Notes: generated from the sequence alone by a model not told the origin. Numbered from the stretch's first letter, positions 34,168 through 42,947 are shown. The stretch is 64,000 nucleotides of DNA from CAVTBX01 sp963733135 (GCA_963733135.1 CAVTBX010000005.1:1-64000); one strand, 5' to 3'. Numbers and translations are program-made.

Positions 34168-34521
34168 CTAAACGGCGTCCCGCCGCTCGGCCACCCGGCG
34201 GCGCAGCTCCTCCAGGAGCGCTCGCAGCCGTGCCAGGTCGGTCGCGGCCTGAGTCCGGCGGCTCGAGAGCTCCCGGAGCTCGCCGATCCGCACCGGGTCC
34301 TCGATGCCGTGGGCGAGCTCGGCGATCTCGCGCTCGACGCGCGTCCGCTCGGCCTCGAGCACGAGCGCCCGTGCGTATCCGTCCGTCAACGTATGCTCCA
34401 GCTCCTCGAGGGCGGACTGGGATTCGGGCGCATCCAGACAGCTCTGGATGCGCTCGAAGAGAGGGGAGAGATCGTCACCCACGATCGATCGATTATCGAG
34501 CGACGACGGCCGCGACTCCAT
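34168..34521 (-). CDS. Small helical coiled-coil protein
   Basis: 117 residues from the ATG at 34521 (GTG 34482 is an alternative). It is almost entirely helical and charged; residues about 50-112 have heptad spacing (RTRVEREIAELAHGIEDP, TDLARLRALLEELRRRV). No family is recognised. It is divergent from PBP4, with its start codon on the same CCATGG where a plus-strand ATG also occurs. Confidence 0.55.
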   Translation of the reverse strand: MESRPSSLDNRSIVGDDLSPLFERIQSCLDAPESQSALEELEHTLTDGYARALVLEAERTRVEREIAELAHGIEDPVRIGELRELSSRRTQAATDLARLRALLEELRRRVAERRDAV

Positions 34522-35763
34522 GGGCCGGAGGGCCTATCTTCCCAGGCGCTCGGACCCAGTCGACGTCTGCTCGCGGTTGGTGCAGGCGCCCTGGCCCTCG
34601 CGTTCGTCGGAGGCGCTTCGGCAGGGCCGCTCGACGCCCGCTTATCCCGCGCTCTCGGAAACTCGGGCATCTCGTGGGCGACGACGGGCGCGATCGTCAC
34701 GAACCTCTCTACTGGCCGGGTCGTCTACGCGCGCGGCCACGCCCGCTCCCTCCGACCGGCGTCGAACCAGAAGCTCGTCGTCGCACTCGCGGCCCTGGAC
34801 GAGCTCGGCCCGAGCTCCAAGATCCCCACGCACGTGCTCGGCATGGGCGCCCGTGACGGGAACGTGTGGCGGGGATCGCTCTTCCTGAAGGGCTTCGGCG
34901 ACCCGACGCTCTCGAGCGCGGATCTCGTCCGGCTCGCCGCACGGGTCAGGGGACACGGGATCAGGCGGATCACCGGCTCGGTGCTCGGCGACGAGTCCGC
35001 TTTTGACCGCCGCCGGCTCGGGCCAGGCTGGAAGCCCTCGTTCTTCAAGCTCGAATGCCCGCCGCTTTCCGCGCTTATCGTCGACCGGGCGCTCGTCAAC
35101 GGCCGCACGGCAAGCCGTCCGGCGTTCGAGGCGGCCAAGGAGTTCAAGGCGGCTCTCCGCGCGGCGGGGATCCGCGTTCCCGGCAAAGCCAGGGTGGGCG
35201 TGGCCCCCGACGACGCCGAGCTCGTGACCCGCACGCATTCCCCTCGGCTGAGCTGGATCGTGCAACGAATGAACAAGATCAGTGACAACTTCTACGCCGA
35301 GATGCTCCTGAAGCGACTCGGATCGGTGACGACCGGGAGGCGCGGCACCTCGGCTCGCGGTGCCAGGGCTGCCAGGGAGGAGCTCGCAGATCGGGGCGTA
35401 CCGCTGACGGGCGTCAGAATCGCGGACGGCTCCGGGCTCTCGCGAGACGACCGCATCACAGCCAAGGCGCTGGGCAAGCTCCTGCGTTCGGCCTGGCAGG
35501 ACACGCGGGTCCGCGAGGCGTTCTACGCGTCGCTGGCTCGCGCTGGGATAGACGGAACGCTCGACGATCGCATGGAGTCGGGCCCGGCCCGCGACCGGGT
35601 GCGTGCGAAGACGGGCACGACCAACCAGTCCTCGGCCTTGTCGGGCTATGTAGCGTCTCGTTTCGCGTTCGCCGTCCTCCAGAACGGCAGCCCGGTGCCC
35701 TGGACGCCGGCGCGGAGGAGCCAGGACCGCTTCGCCCAGATCCTCGCGCGACGCGCGGCCTAG
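34520..35763 (+). CDS. D-alanyl-D-alanine carboxypeptidase/endopeptidase PBP4 (DacB-like), start uncertain
   Basis: About 414 residues of a class C PBP: SNQK (SxxK nucleophile motif), SDN in KISDNFYAEML, and KTG in RAKTGTTNQSSALSGY, so all three active-site motifs are intact. The signal-peptide core LLAVGAGALALAF is in frame, but there is no ATG, GTG or TTG in that frame between 34393 and the signal peptide. The well-placed ATG at 34520 is one frame off (+1). A frameshift, sequence error or non-standard start is needed. The enzyme trims peptidoglycan stem peptides. The end is 6 nt from the convergent ligA. Confidence 0.85.
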
Positions 35764-35769
35764 GAGGGC

Positions 35770-37791
35770 TCAGGATCCGGCAAGAAGCGCGGCGAACGCC
35801 CGCTCGTCGAGGATCGGCACGCCGGCCTCCTGCGCTTTCCTGAGCTTCGAGCCCGGCTCTTCGCCGACCACGACCCCGGCCGTCCTCTTCGAGACCGACC
35901 CGGAAACCTTCGCGCCGAGCTCCTCGAGTGCGGCCGTCGCCTCCTCCCGCGTCCAACCCTCGAGGGTTCCCGTGATGACGTAGGTCTCGCCCGAGAGCCT
36001 GCCCTCGACCGGCTTTTCAGCCTCGCCGGCCTGGAACGTGAGGCCGAGCTCGCGGAGCTCGGCGACCAAGCCGCGGTTCTCTTCGTCCGAGAACCACTCC
36101 GCGATTGCCTCCGCCCGCTCAGGCCCGATGCCCTCGACCTCCTGGATCTCCTCCTGGCTCGCGTCCATCAGGCGGTCGACCGCCCCGAAATGACGCGCGA
36201 TGCTCTGGGCCGTGACCCAGCCCACGTCGGGGATGTTGAGCCCGAAGAGCACCCGGAAGAACGGCTGGCTCTTCGAGGCCTGGATCGCCTCGACGGCGTT
36301 ACGCGCGGAGATCTCGCCGTACCCCTCGATCTCGGTCAGTTGCTCCGGCGTCAGGCGATAGAGGTCGGGCATCGAGCGGAGCAAGCCCTCTTTCCAGAGC
36401 CGGCGCACGAACTGCTCGCCGACGCCCTCGATGTCCATCGCGGCGACGACCCAATTGATGAGCGTCTCGAGACCGCGGGAGGGACACGCGCGGTTCGGGC
36501 AGCGGTGCATGACCTCGCCCTCGGGCTTCACGACCTCCACGTCGCAGAGCGGGCAGCGCTTCGGCATCCGGAAGCGCCTCGTGCCCTTTGCGTGCGGGAG
36601 GACGGGCCCGACGACCTGCGGGATCACGTCGCCCGCGCGTTGGACGATCACGGTGTCGCCCTGGCGGATGTCCTTCCGGTTGATGTCCTCCTCGTTGTGG
36701 AGCGTCGCCGTCGACACGGTGACGCCGCCGACGTGCACGGGCTCGAGCTGAGCCCACGGGTTGAGGTTCCCTGTTCGGCCGACGCGGATGTGCACCTTGA
36801 GGAGCTTGGTCTGGGCGGTCAGCGGCGCCCACTTGAAGGCGCGTGCCCAGCGAGGCCGCTCGTGCAGCGCCCCGAGCCGCCGCTGCTGGTCGATCGAGTC
36901 GACCTTGATGACGATCCCGTCGATCTCGTAGTCGAGCTCCATGCGCTTGGTCTCCCAGGCGCGGCAGGCCTCGGCGACGGCTTCGATGGACTCGAGCTGC
37001 TGGGCGAACGGGTTCGCACGAAAGCCACGCTCCTTGAGCCACTCGAGGAGCTCCCATTGGCTCCCGACGGGAATGCCCTCGCGGTAGCCCGAGCCGTACA
37101 CCCAGATCGCGAGCGGCCGGTCGGCGGTGACCGAGGAGTCGAGCTGTCGCAACGAGCCCGCAGCGGCGTTCCTCGGGTTCGGCGCCAGCTTCTTGCCTTC
37201 GCCGGTTAGACGCTCGTTGAGCGCCCGGAAGCCTGACAGCGGGAGATAGATCTCGCCACGCACCTCCATCACCGGCGGCGGCTCTTCGCCGTCCGCGAGG
37301 CGCATCCGAAGCGGGATCGAGCGCACGGTTCGCAGGTTCACGGTGATCTCCTCGCCGCGGTAGCCGTCGCCACGGGTCGCGCCGCGGGTCAGGACGCCGT
37401 TCTCGTAGACGAGCGAGACCGCGCTTCCGTCGATCTTCGGCTCGATGACGTAGGCCACCGGCTCCTCGGTGCCGAGCCGCTTCCGCACGTCGTCGGCCCA
37501 CTTGAAGAGCGCCTCGTCGGTCGTGACCTTGTCGAGTGAGCCCATCGGTGCCAGGTGTTCGACCTTCTTGAACTTCTCGGAGGGCGGCGCGCCGACCCGC
37601 TGCGTCGGGGAGTCCGGCGTGACGAGGTCGGGGTGTTCCTCCTCGAGCGCGACGAGCTCGTCGTAGAGCCGGTCGAACTCGGCATCCGAAACCTCGGGCT
37701 CGTCGAGGACGAAGTAGCAGTGCCGGTGATGGTCAACGAGCTCACGAAGCTCGGCCAGGCGCTCGTCGGCCGAGGTCGTCCTAGAGGACAT
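35770..37791 (-). CDS. ligA: NAD-dependent DNA ligase
   Basis: 673 residues, the standard length. The adenylation motif EPKIDG has catalytic Lys119. The N-terminal Ia domain (HHRHCYFVLDEPEVSDAEFD) binds NAD. OB-fold, a four-Cys zinc finger (CPLCDVEV..CPNRACPS), HhH repeats (IEGYGE, VEGIGPERAEAIAEW) and a C-terminal BRCT domain follow in order. The start is taken at the ATG at 37791 (MSSRTTSADERLAELRELV), overlapping the upstream HAD gene by 11 nt. It is essential for replication and repair. Confidence 0.97.
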   Translation of the reverse strand: MSSRTTSADERLAELRELVDHHRHCYFVLDEPEVSDAEFDRLYDELVALEEEHPDLVTPDSPTQRVGAPPSEKFKKVEHLAPMGSLDKVTTDEALFKWADDVRKRLGTEEPVAYVIEPKIDGSAVSLVYENGVLTRGATRGDGYRGEEITVNLRTVRSIPLRMRLADGEEPPPVMEVRGEIYLPLSGFRALNERLTGEGKKLAPNPRNAAAGSLRQLDSSVTADRPLAIWVYGSGYREGIPVGSQWELLEWLKERGFRANPFAQQLESIEAVAEACRAWETKRMELDYEIDGIVIKVDSIDQQRRLGALHERPRWARAFKWAPLTAQTKLLKVHIRVGRTGNLNPWAQLEPVHVGGVTVSTATLHNEEDINRKDIRQGDTVIVQRAGDVIPQVVGPVLPHAKGTRRFRMPKRCPLCDVEVVKPEGEVMHRCPNRACPSRGLETLINWVVAAMDIEGVGEQFVRRLWKEGLLRSMPDLYRLTPEQLTEIEGYGEISARNAVEAIQASKSQPFFRVLFGLNIPDVGWVTAQSIARHFGAVDRLMDASQEEIQEVEGIGPERAEAIAEWFSDEENRGLVAELRELGLTFQAGEAEKPVEGRLSGETYVITGTLEGWTREEATAALEELGAKVSGSVSKRTAGVVVGEEPGSKLRKAQEAGVPILDERAFAALLAGS

Positions 37792-38416
37792 CGAGGAGCT
37801 CCTCAGGGCTGTGAACCACCGTGTCGGCTCCGAGCTCCAGCAGGCGCTCGGGCGTGTGGATCTTCCCCCAGGAGACCCCGACCGTGAAGACGCCGGCCGC
37901 CTTGCCGGCTTGGACGTCGAAGGGCGAGTCACCGACGAACGCGCCGTCGGCGGGCTTCGAGTCGAGAAGCTGGAGAGCGTGGAGCACCGGCTCTGGATGC
38001 GGTTTGTGCAGGTCGGTGTCGTCGGTCGTCACCACGGCGTCGAAGAAACTCTCGATCCCGAGCCGGTCGAAGGCGAGCTGCACGGTCTTCCGGCGTTTCG
38101 CGGTGACGATTCCGAGCCGACGACCCTCGCCGAGCAGCTGCTCCAGCAGGTTGTGGACGCCTGGAAAGGCTTCGAGCTCGTCGTGAAGCGGCGTGTTGTG
38201 CTCCCGGTAGACGCGCACGAGCTCGTCCACGCGCTCGGGGTCGAAGGTACGCATCTGGTCGTGAATCGAGGAGCCCCCGACCGCAGCCACGAGCTCCTCG
38301 TCAGGGATCTCCCGCGCGAGGACAGTCCGGGTCGCATGCCGGAACGACTCGAGGATCATCGCCCCGGAGTCGATCAGCGTGCCGTCGAGGTCGAAGAGGA
38401 CTGTTCGGTAGCGCAT
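37781..38416 (-). CDS. HAD-family phosphatase (PpaX/Gph-like)
   Basis: 211 residues. Motif I is LFDLDGTLIDSG with nucleophile Asp9; GIVTAKRR is motif II; a Lys in DLHKPHPEP and AFVGDSPFDVQAGKAAG complete the site. The FD(L)DGTLIDS and KPHPEP pattern matches the phosphoglycolate phosphatase/pyrophosphatase PpaX group; the substrate is not certain. It overlaps ligA by 11 nt and truA by 43 nt, so truA-HAD-ligA is one transcription unit. Confidence 0.88.
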   Translation of the reverse strand: MRYRTVLFDLDGTLIDSGAMILESFRHATRTVLAREIPDEELVAAVGGSSIHDQMRTFDPERVDELVRVYREHNTPLHDELEAFPGVHNLLEQLLGEGRRLGIVTAKRRKTVQLAFDRLGIESFFDAVVTTDDTDLHKPHPEPVLHALQLLDSKPADGAFVGDSPFDVQAGKAAGVFTVGVSWGKIHTPERLLELGADTVVHSPEELLDVL

Positions 38417-39135
38417 GGGTAGTCGACTCGCTCGAGGTACAGGCCGTGCGGCGGGGCGGTCGTGCCGGCCTCGGCGCGCGGGCGGCCCTCGAGGAGTCGC
38501 GCGAGCTCGCCCGGCTCGACCTCGAGCATCGTACCGACGAGCGTTCGCACCATGTGTCTCAGGAAGCTGTCGGCACTGATGCGAAACTCGAGCACGTCAC
38601 CGTGCCGCTCCCAGACAGCCTCGAGGACTGTCCGGACGAACACGTCGTGCAGCGTCCCGGTCGGCGTGAAAGCTCTGAAGTCGTGTGTCCCGGCGAGCTG
38701 AGCGGTGTTCGCGACGAGCCGCTCCTCCTCGATCGGTCGCGGGAGGAACCAGCTGCGCCCGTGCTCGAAGGGCGACGGCGTTCGTCGTCGCCAGATCCGA
38801 TACCGGTACGAGCGGGAGCAAGCCGAGAAGCGCGCGTGAAATCCTTCGGGCGCCGCTTCGACGGAGAGGGCGGCGACGTCGTCCGGCAGCACCGCGTTCA
38901 GGGCTTCCGCGGCACGGTCGTACGGAACGCCCCCCTCCGCCGCCACGCTCGCGACCTGACCCAGCGCGTGGACGCCCGCATCGGTGCGTCCCGCGACGGC
39001 CAGGTGGCTCCAGTCGGCGAAGACCTCGTCGAGAGCCGACCGCAGCTCGCCTTCCACGGTTCGGAGCCCGGGCTGGGCGGCCCAGCCGGAGAAGCCCCGG
39101 CCGTCGTACTCCAGCACGAGCTTCAGCGTGGCCAT
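38374..39135 (-). CDS. truA: tRNA pseudouridine(38-40) synthase TruA
   Basis: 253 residues. The catalytic Asp52 lies in AGRTDAGVHALGQ, and YDGRGFSGWAAQPGLRTVEG and FLRHMVRTLVGTMLEVG-like sequence are typical of TruA. It modifies the anticodon stem-loop. In many bacteria truA follows rplQ; here a plus-strand ArsR/SRPBCC pair separates them. The last 43 nt overlap the HAD gene. Confidence 0.95.
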   Translation of the reverse strand: MATLKLVLEYDGRGFSGWAAQPGLRTVEGELRSALDEVFADWSHLAVAGRTDAGVHALGQVASVAAEGGVPYDRAAEALNAVLPDDVAALSVEAAPEGFHARFSACSRSYRYRIWRRRTPSPFEHGRSWFLPRPIEEERLVANTAQLAGTHDFRAFTPTGTLHDVFVRTVLEAVWERHGDVLEFRISADSFLRHMVRTLVGTMLEVEPGELARLLEGRPRAEAGTTAPPHGLYLERVDYPCATEQSSSTSTAR

Positions 39136-39166
39136 CCGCGAGAGGCTAGTGAACGCCGGCCTCTGC

Positions 39167-39196
39167 TTGACATACCAATAGCGTTAGTGTTAGCTT
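39167..39196 (+). promoter_or_regulatory. Candidate promoter of the arsR/SRPBCC pair
   Basis: A perfect TTGACA (39167-39172) is followed after 18 nt by TAGCTT (39191-39196), with GTTAG repeated three times between 39183 and 39206, possibly an operator. The GTG of arsR is 10 nt downstream, so the mRNA may be leaderless. Confidence 0.55.
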
Positions 39197-39206
39197 ACCG
39201 TTAGTT

Positions 39207-39518
39207 GTGGCTTACGGAGCCGGAATCGAAGCTCTCGCGGATCCAACACGTCGTACGATCTTCGAGCGGCTTGGCGGCGGGGAGCGATCGGTCGGCGACC
39301 TCGCCCGCAATCTGCCGGTCAGCCGGCCCGCCGTCTCGCAGCACCTCAAGGTGTTGAAGACGGCCGGGCTCGTCCGAGAACGGCGCGAGGGCACGCGCCG
39401 GATCTACCGCGTCGAGCCGGACGGCGTGGCCGAGCTTCGCGAGTACTTCGACGAGTTCTGGAGCCAGGCCCTGGTCGCATTCAGGGCGGCCGCCGAGAGC
39501 GAAGGAGGTCGAGAATGA
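39207..39518 (+). CDS. ArsR-family transcriptional regulator, second copy
   Basis: 103 residues: EALADPTRRTIFERLGGGER then LPVSRPAVSQHLKVLKTAGL, standard ArsR winged helix without metal Cys. The start is GTG at 39207, close to a strong -35/-10 pair. It overlaps its SRPBCC partner by 4 nt (ATGA). Gene order is regulator first, the reverse of the 5077-5807 pair, and codon use is normal for the window. Confidence 0.92.
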   Translation: MAYGAGIEALADPTRRTIFERLGGGERSVGDLARNLPVSRPAVSQHLKVLKTAGLVRERREGTRRIYRVEPDGVAELREYFDEFWSQALVAFRAAAESEGGRE

Positions 39519-39976
39519 GCAGTACGGAGATGCTGGTTACCAAGTCCATCGTGGTCGCAGCTGCCCCCGACACGGCGTTCCGAGTCTTCACGGAAGGAAT
39601 CGACGACTGGTGGCCTGCGAAGACCCACTCAGTCGGCGAAGAGCGCGTCGAAGAGGTCGTTCTCGAGCCACGGCTCGGCGGACGCTTTCTCGAGCGGCTC
39701 GACGACGGAACCGAGCACGAGTGGGGCCGGGTCACCGAGTGGGAGCCACCCCATCGGTTCGCCTGCTCGTGGTACGCGGGCCGGGGCCCGGACACCGCAC
39801 AGCTAATCGAGGTCACGTTCGTTGCGGAAGCCGATGGTACTCGGGTCACGCTCGAACAGAGCGGCTGGGAGATCCTGGGTGACCGGGCCGAGGAGGTCCG
39901 GGCGAACTACGACAGCGAGGGCGGCTGGGACCTCACCCTGCGCCTCTTCGCAGATGCCGTCGAGCGGGCTGCCTAG
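39515..39976 (+). CDS. SRPBCC (AHSA1-type) domain protein, second copy
   Basis: 153 residues with the START-like pattern: SIVVAAAPDTAFRVFTEGID, WWPAKTHSVGEE, LGGRFLERLDDGTEHEWGRV, PHRFACSWYAGR. The ligand is unknown. It is translationally coupled to arsR by an ATGA overlap. It is followed by a perfect 31-bp palindrome, then the convergent rplQ. Confidence 0.88.
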   Translation: MSSTEMLVTKSIVVAAAPDTAFRVFTEGIDDWWPAKTHSVGEERVEEVVLEPRLGGRFLERLDDGTEHEWGRVTEWEPPHRFACSWYAGRGPDTAQLIEVTFVAEADGTRVTLEQSGWEILGDRAEEVRANYDSEGGWDLTLRLFADAVERAA

Positions 39977-39999
39977 AGGAACGCTGCCCGGCCAAGACA

Positions 40000-40030
40000 G
40001 CCATGTCAGGGGTCAGACCCCTGACATGGC
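40000..40030. repeat. Perfect 31-bp palindrome between the SRPBCC gene and rplQ
   Basis: GCCATGTCAGGGGTC (40000-40014), a central A, and GACCCCTGACATGGC (40016-40030). Perfect 15-bp arms between convergent genes; possible terminator or dispersed GGGGTCAGACCCC-type repeat. The remainder of 39977-40087 holds no gene. Confidence 0.75.
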
Positions 40031-40087
40031 CGAAGGAGACGGGTTCGCGGGCCTGACTAGGTGGCCGGTCGGTTGCCTGTCGATCGG

Positions 40088-40471
40088 CTACGCCGGAGCT
40101 GCTGTGCCGGCGGGCACGTAATCCACGAGCTCGAGGTACGCCATTGGCGCGGCGTCGCCCTGGCGCGGGCCGAGCTTCACAACTCGCGTATAGCCGCCCG
40201 GGCGTTCCGCGAAGCGCGGCGCGACCTCGGAGAAGAGGACATGCGCCGCCGACTTCGACCGGAGCACGCGCACGGCCTGCCGATGCGCGGCGAGGTCGCC
40301 CCGCTTGCCGAGCGTGATCATCTGCTCGACGAACGGCCGAACCTCCTTCGCCTTCGCCTCGGTGGTCTTGATCCGGCCGTGCTCGATCAGCGCGACCGCG
40401 AGGTTCGCGTAGAGCGACTTCCGGTGGGCGGAGTCCCGCCCGAGCTTCCGACCGGCCCGCTGGTGTCGCAT
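40088..40471 (-). CDS. rplQ: 50S ribosomal protein L17
   Basis: 127 residues from the ATG at 40471 (MRHQRAGRKLGRDSAHRKSL), the conserved L17 N-terminus. It is the last gene of the alpha operon, 19 nt after rpoA. The C-terminus is short, without the extensions seen in other ribosomal proteins here. Confidence 0.97.
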   Translation of the reverse strand: MRHQRAGRKLGRDSAHRKSLYANLAVALIEHGRIKTTEAKAKEVRPFVEQMITLGKRGDLAAHRQAVRVLRSKSAAHVLFSEVAPRFAERPGGYTRVVKLGPRQGDAAPMAYLELVDYVPAGTAAPA

Positions 40472-40490
40472 CGCTCGTCCCGCTCCCTGC

Positions 40491-41456
40491 TTACTCGTCC
40501 CTGAGGTTGAGCCCGTGCGCTGCGAGCGTCTCCGACACTTCCTCGATCGACTTCTTGCCGAAGTTCGGGATCGCGGCGAGCTCGCTCTCGGTCTTTGACA
40601 CGAGATCGCCAATCGTCTCGATGCCGACGCGCTTCAGGCAGTTGTAGCTTCGGACGCCGAGCTCGAGCTCCTCGATCGGGAAGTTCTCCATCCCGTGAGC
40701 CTGCGGCGCCTCGGCGGCCGCCTCCGGCACCCCGCCCTCGCCGAGGCCCTCGATCTTGTCGATGTCCGTGAAGATCGCGAGCTGGCGGATCAGAATCTCG
40801 GCCGCCTGCGCGATCGAGTCGCGCGGGTCGAGCGAGCCGTCGGTCGTAACGTCGAGCGTCAGCTTGTCGTAGTCGGTGCGCTGCCCGACGCGGGCCGCCT
40901 CGACCTCGTAGGAGACACGCCGAACCGGCGAGAAGATCGAGTCGACCGGGATCGTGCCGATCGAGTGCTCGGGCCCGCGGTTCAGCTCGGCCGGGACGTA
41001 GCCGCGGCCGCGTCCGATCGTGAGCGTGATCTCGAGCCGGGCCTTGTCGGCGAGGTTCGCGATCTCGAGTTGCGGGTTCAGGATCTCGAGATCTGCGGGC
41101 GCCTCGATGTCGGCTGCCGTCACGGCGCCGGATCCCTTCTTGTCGAGCCTGACCTCCACCTCGGGCGAGTCGCCGTGCAGCCGGCAGATCAGGTTCTTCA
41201 GGTTCAGGATGATGTCGGTGACGTCCTCACGGACGCCCGGCAGTGTCGTGAACTCGTGCGCGACGCCCTCGATCTTCACCGAGGTGACTGCGGCGCCCTC
41301 CAGGGAGGAGAGCAACACGCGGCGCAGCGAGTTGCCGAACGTGTAGCCGAAGCCGCGATCGAGCGGCTCCATCGTGAAGACGCCGTTTCGCTCGTCGACC
41401 TCTTCGTGGGTAATCCTCGGGACTTGGAAGTCCATCGTGGCGGTTCTCGTGGCCAT
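40491..41456 (-). CDS. rpoA: RNA polymerase alpha subunit
   Basis: 321 residues, a normal length. The N-terminal dimerisation domain (YTFGNSLRRVLLSSLEGAAV, GVREDVTDIILNLK) and the C-terminal alphaCTD with helix-hairpin-helix (LELGVRSYNCLKRVGIETIG, IPNFGKKSIEEV) are complete. The alphaCTD contacts UP elements and activators. The ATG has AAAGGGAAA upstream. It follows rpsD after a gap holding a family B repeat. Confidence 0.98.
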   Translation of the reverse strand: MATRTATMDFQVPRITHEEVDERNGVFTMEPLDRGFGYTFGNSLRRVLLSSLEGAAVTSVKIEGVAHEFTTLPGVREDVTDIILNLKNLICRLHGDSPEVEVRLDKKGSGAVTAADIEAPADLEILNPQLEIANLADKARLEITLTIGRGRGYVPAELNRGPEHSIGTIPVDSIFSPVRRVSYEVEAARVGQRTDYDKLTLDVTTDGSLDPRDSIAQAAEILIRQLAIFTDIDKIEGLGEGGVPEAAAEAPQAHGMENFPIEELELGVRSYNCLKRVGIETIGDLVSKTESELAAIPNFGKKSIEEVSETLAAHGLNLRDE

Positions 41457-41503
41457 GCGTTTCCCTTTCCGTCTTTTTCCGCGCTAAGTCTTCAGTGGGC
41501 GCG

Positions 41504-41526
41504 GGCGAGGCATGCCTCGCCCCTAC
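41504..41526. repeat. Family B palindromic repeat, copy B3
   Basis: GGGCGAGGCATGCCTCGCCC, a perfect 20-bp palindrome, then CTAC. On the minus strand the GTAG contributes the TAG stop of rpsD (41523-41525). Confidence 0.8.
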
Positions 41527-42143
41527 TTCGAATAGAGCTCTACGATCAGCTGTTCTTGGACCGGGGTGTCGATCTCGTCCCGCTCCGGGAGCTTCAGGAC
41601 CTTGCCGGTCAGGTTGTCGTGGTCAGCCTGGAGCCACGGCGTGACCGTGGCGGTCAGGTCGGTCGCGTCGCGGACGACGTTCTCGGCCGGGCTGCCGGCC
41701 TTGATCGAGACCACGTCGTTCGGTCGCACGCCGTAGCTCGGGATGTTCACCCGGCGGCCGTTCACCTGGAAGTGGCCGTGACGGATGAGCTGGCGCGCCT
41801 GAGACCGCGAGGCCGCGAAGCCGAGCCGGTACACGACGTTGTCGAGCCTCGTCTCGAGCATCCGGAGCAGCTCCTCGCCCGTGATGCCCGAGCGACGCGA
41901 CGCCTTCGCGTAGTAGTTCCGGAACTGCTTCTCGAGGATCCCGTAGTAGCGGCGCGCCTTCTGCTTCTCGCGCAGCTGGAGCAGGTACTCGCTCTGCTTG
42001 ATCCTGCCTCGGCCGTGCTCCCCCGGCGGGTAGCTGCGGCGCTCGACGGCGCACTTCTCGGTCAGGCAACGCTCGCCCTTCAGGAAGAGCTTCATGCCCT
42101 CCCGGCGGCACTGGCGGCACTTGGGGGAACGATCGCGGGCCAT
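41523..42143 (-). CDS. rpsD: 30S ribosomal protein S4
   Basis: 206 residues. Four Cys near the N-terminus (CRQCRREG and CLTEKC) show the zinc-binding (C+) form. An S4 RNA-binding domain (LETRLDNVVYRLGFAASRSQ) follows. It is an assembly nucleator of the 30S body. The start overlaps the rpsK stop by one base (TAATG). The TAG stop is within a family B repeat. Confidence 0.97.
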   Translation of the reverse strand: MARDRSPKCRQCRREGMKLFLKGERCLTEKCAVERRSYPPGEHGRGRIKQSEYLLQLREKQKARRYYGILEKQFRNYYAKASRRSGITGEELLRMLETRLDNVVYRLGFAASRSQARQLIRHGHFQVNGRRVNIPSYGVRPNDVVSIKAGSPAENVVRDATDLTATVTPWLQADHDNLTGKVLKLPERDEIDTPVQEQLIVELYSK

Positions 42144-42547
42144 TAGACCCTGCGCCTTTTCTTGGGCCGCACACCGTTGTGCGCCTGCGGCGAGACGTCG
42201 CGGACGCCGAGCACCTCGAGCCCGGCGGCCTGGAGCGAGCGGATCGCGGTCTCGCGGCCGGAGCCTGGGCCCTTCACGAAGACCTCGACCTTCTGGAGCC
42301 CGTGCTCCATACCCTTCCGCGCGCAGGAATCGGCCGTGATCTGAGCCGCGTAGGGCGTCGACTTGCGCGAGCCCTTAAAGCCCGCCGAGCCGGCGCTCTC
42401 CCAGGCGATCACGTTCCCCTCCGTGTCGGTGAGGGTAACGATCGTGTTGTTGAACGACGTCTTGATGTGCGCCTGGCCGATCGCGATGTTCTTCTTGACG
42501 CGACGCCGTGTGCGGCCGCGCGTCGCCTGTCGACGAGGGGGCGCCAT
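42143..42547 (-). CDS. rpsK: 30S ribosomal protein S11
   Basis: 134 residues; HIKTSFNNTIVTLTDTEGNV and the basic C-terminus GVRPKKRRRV are typical. It forms part of the 30S platform near the mRNA exit. It is in standard alpha-operon order between rpsM and rpsD. Confidence 0.97.
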   Translation of the reverse strand: MAPPRRQATRGRTRRRVKKNIAIGQAHIKTSFNNTIVTLTDTEGNVIAWESAGSAGFKGSRKSTPYAAQITADSCARKGMEHGLQKVEVFVKGPGSGRETAIRSLQAAGLEVLGVRDVSPQAHNGVRPKKRRRV

Positions 42548-42557
42548 TACTTAGTAC

Positions 42558-42938
42558 TCACTTGGGTGCGGCTCTCTTGCCGCGGCCGACGGTCTTCTTC
42601 GGGCCTTTCCGCGTCCTGGCGTTCGTCTTCGTCCGCTGGCCGTCCACGGGCAGGCCGCGCCGATGGCGGACGCCTCGATAGGAGCCGATCTCCTGGAGCC
42701 GCTTCACGTTCTGCGAGCGCTCGCGCCTGAGATCGCCCTCGACGGCGAGGTTGCCGTCGATGTAGTTCCGGAGCTTCGTGACCTCCTCGTCCGTAAGATC
42801 ACGCACCTTCATGTCGGGCGACAGCCCGAGCTCGGCCGCGACCTTGCGGGAGGTCGAGGAACCGATCCCGTAGATGTACGTGAGGCCGACCTCCAGCCGC
42901 TTCTCGCGGGGGAGGTTCACTCCGGCGATCCGTGCCAA
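42558..42938 (-). CDS. rpsM: 30S ribosomal protein S13
   Basis: 126 residues starting MARIAGVNLPREKRLEVGLT, with YRGVRHRRGLPVDGQRTKTN and a Lys-rich tail. It contacts the 50S subunit and the P-site tRNA. GGAGAGAGG precedes the ATG. The upstream gene is rpmJ; infA is not present here. Confidence 0.97.
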   Translation of the reverse strand: MARIAGVNLPREKRLEVGLTYIYGIGSSTSRKVAAELGLSPDMKVRDLTDEEVTKLRNYIDGNLAVEGDLRRERSQNVKRLQEIGSYRGVRHRRGLPVDGQRTKTNARTRKGPKKTVGRGKRAAPK

Positions 42939-42947
42939 TCCTCTCTC

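Noticed and set aside
35761..35771. TAGGAGGG after the PBP4 stop, and again at 4421, resembling a family A end
   Set aside because: No complementary arm or core lies nearby; probably chance from a TAG stop followed by purines.
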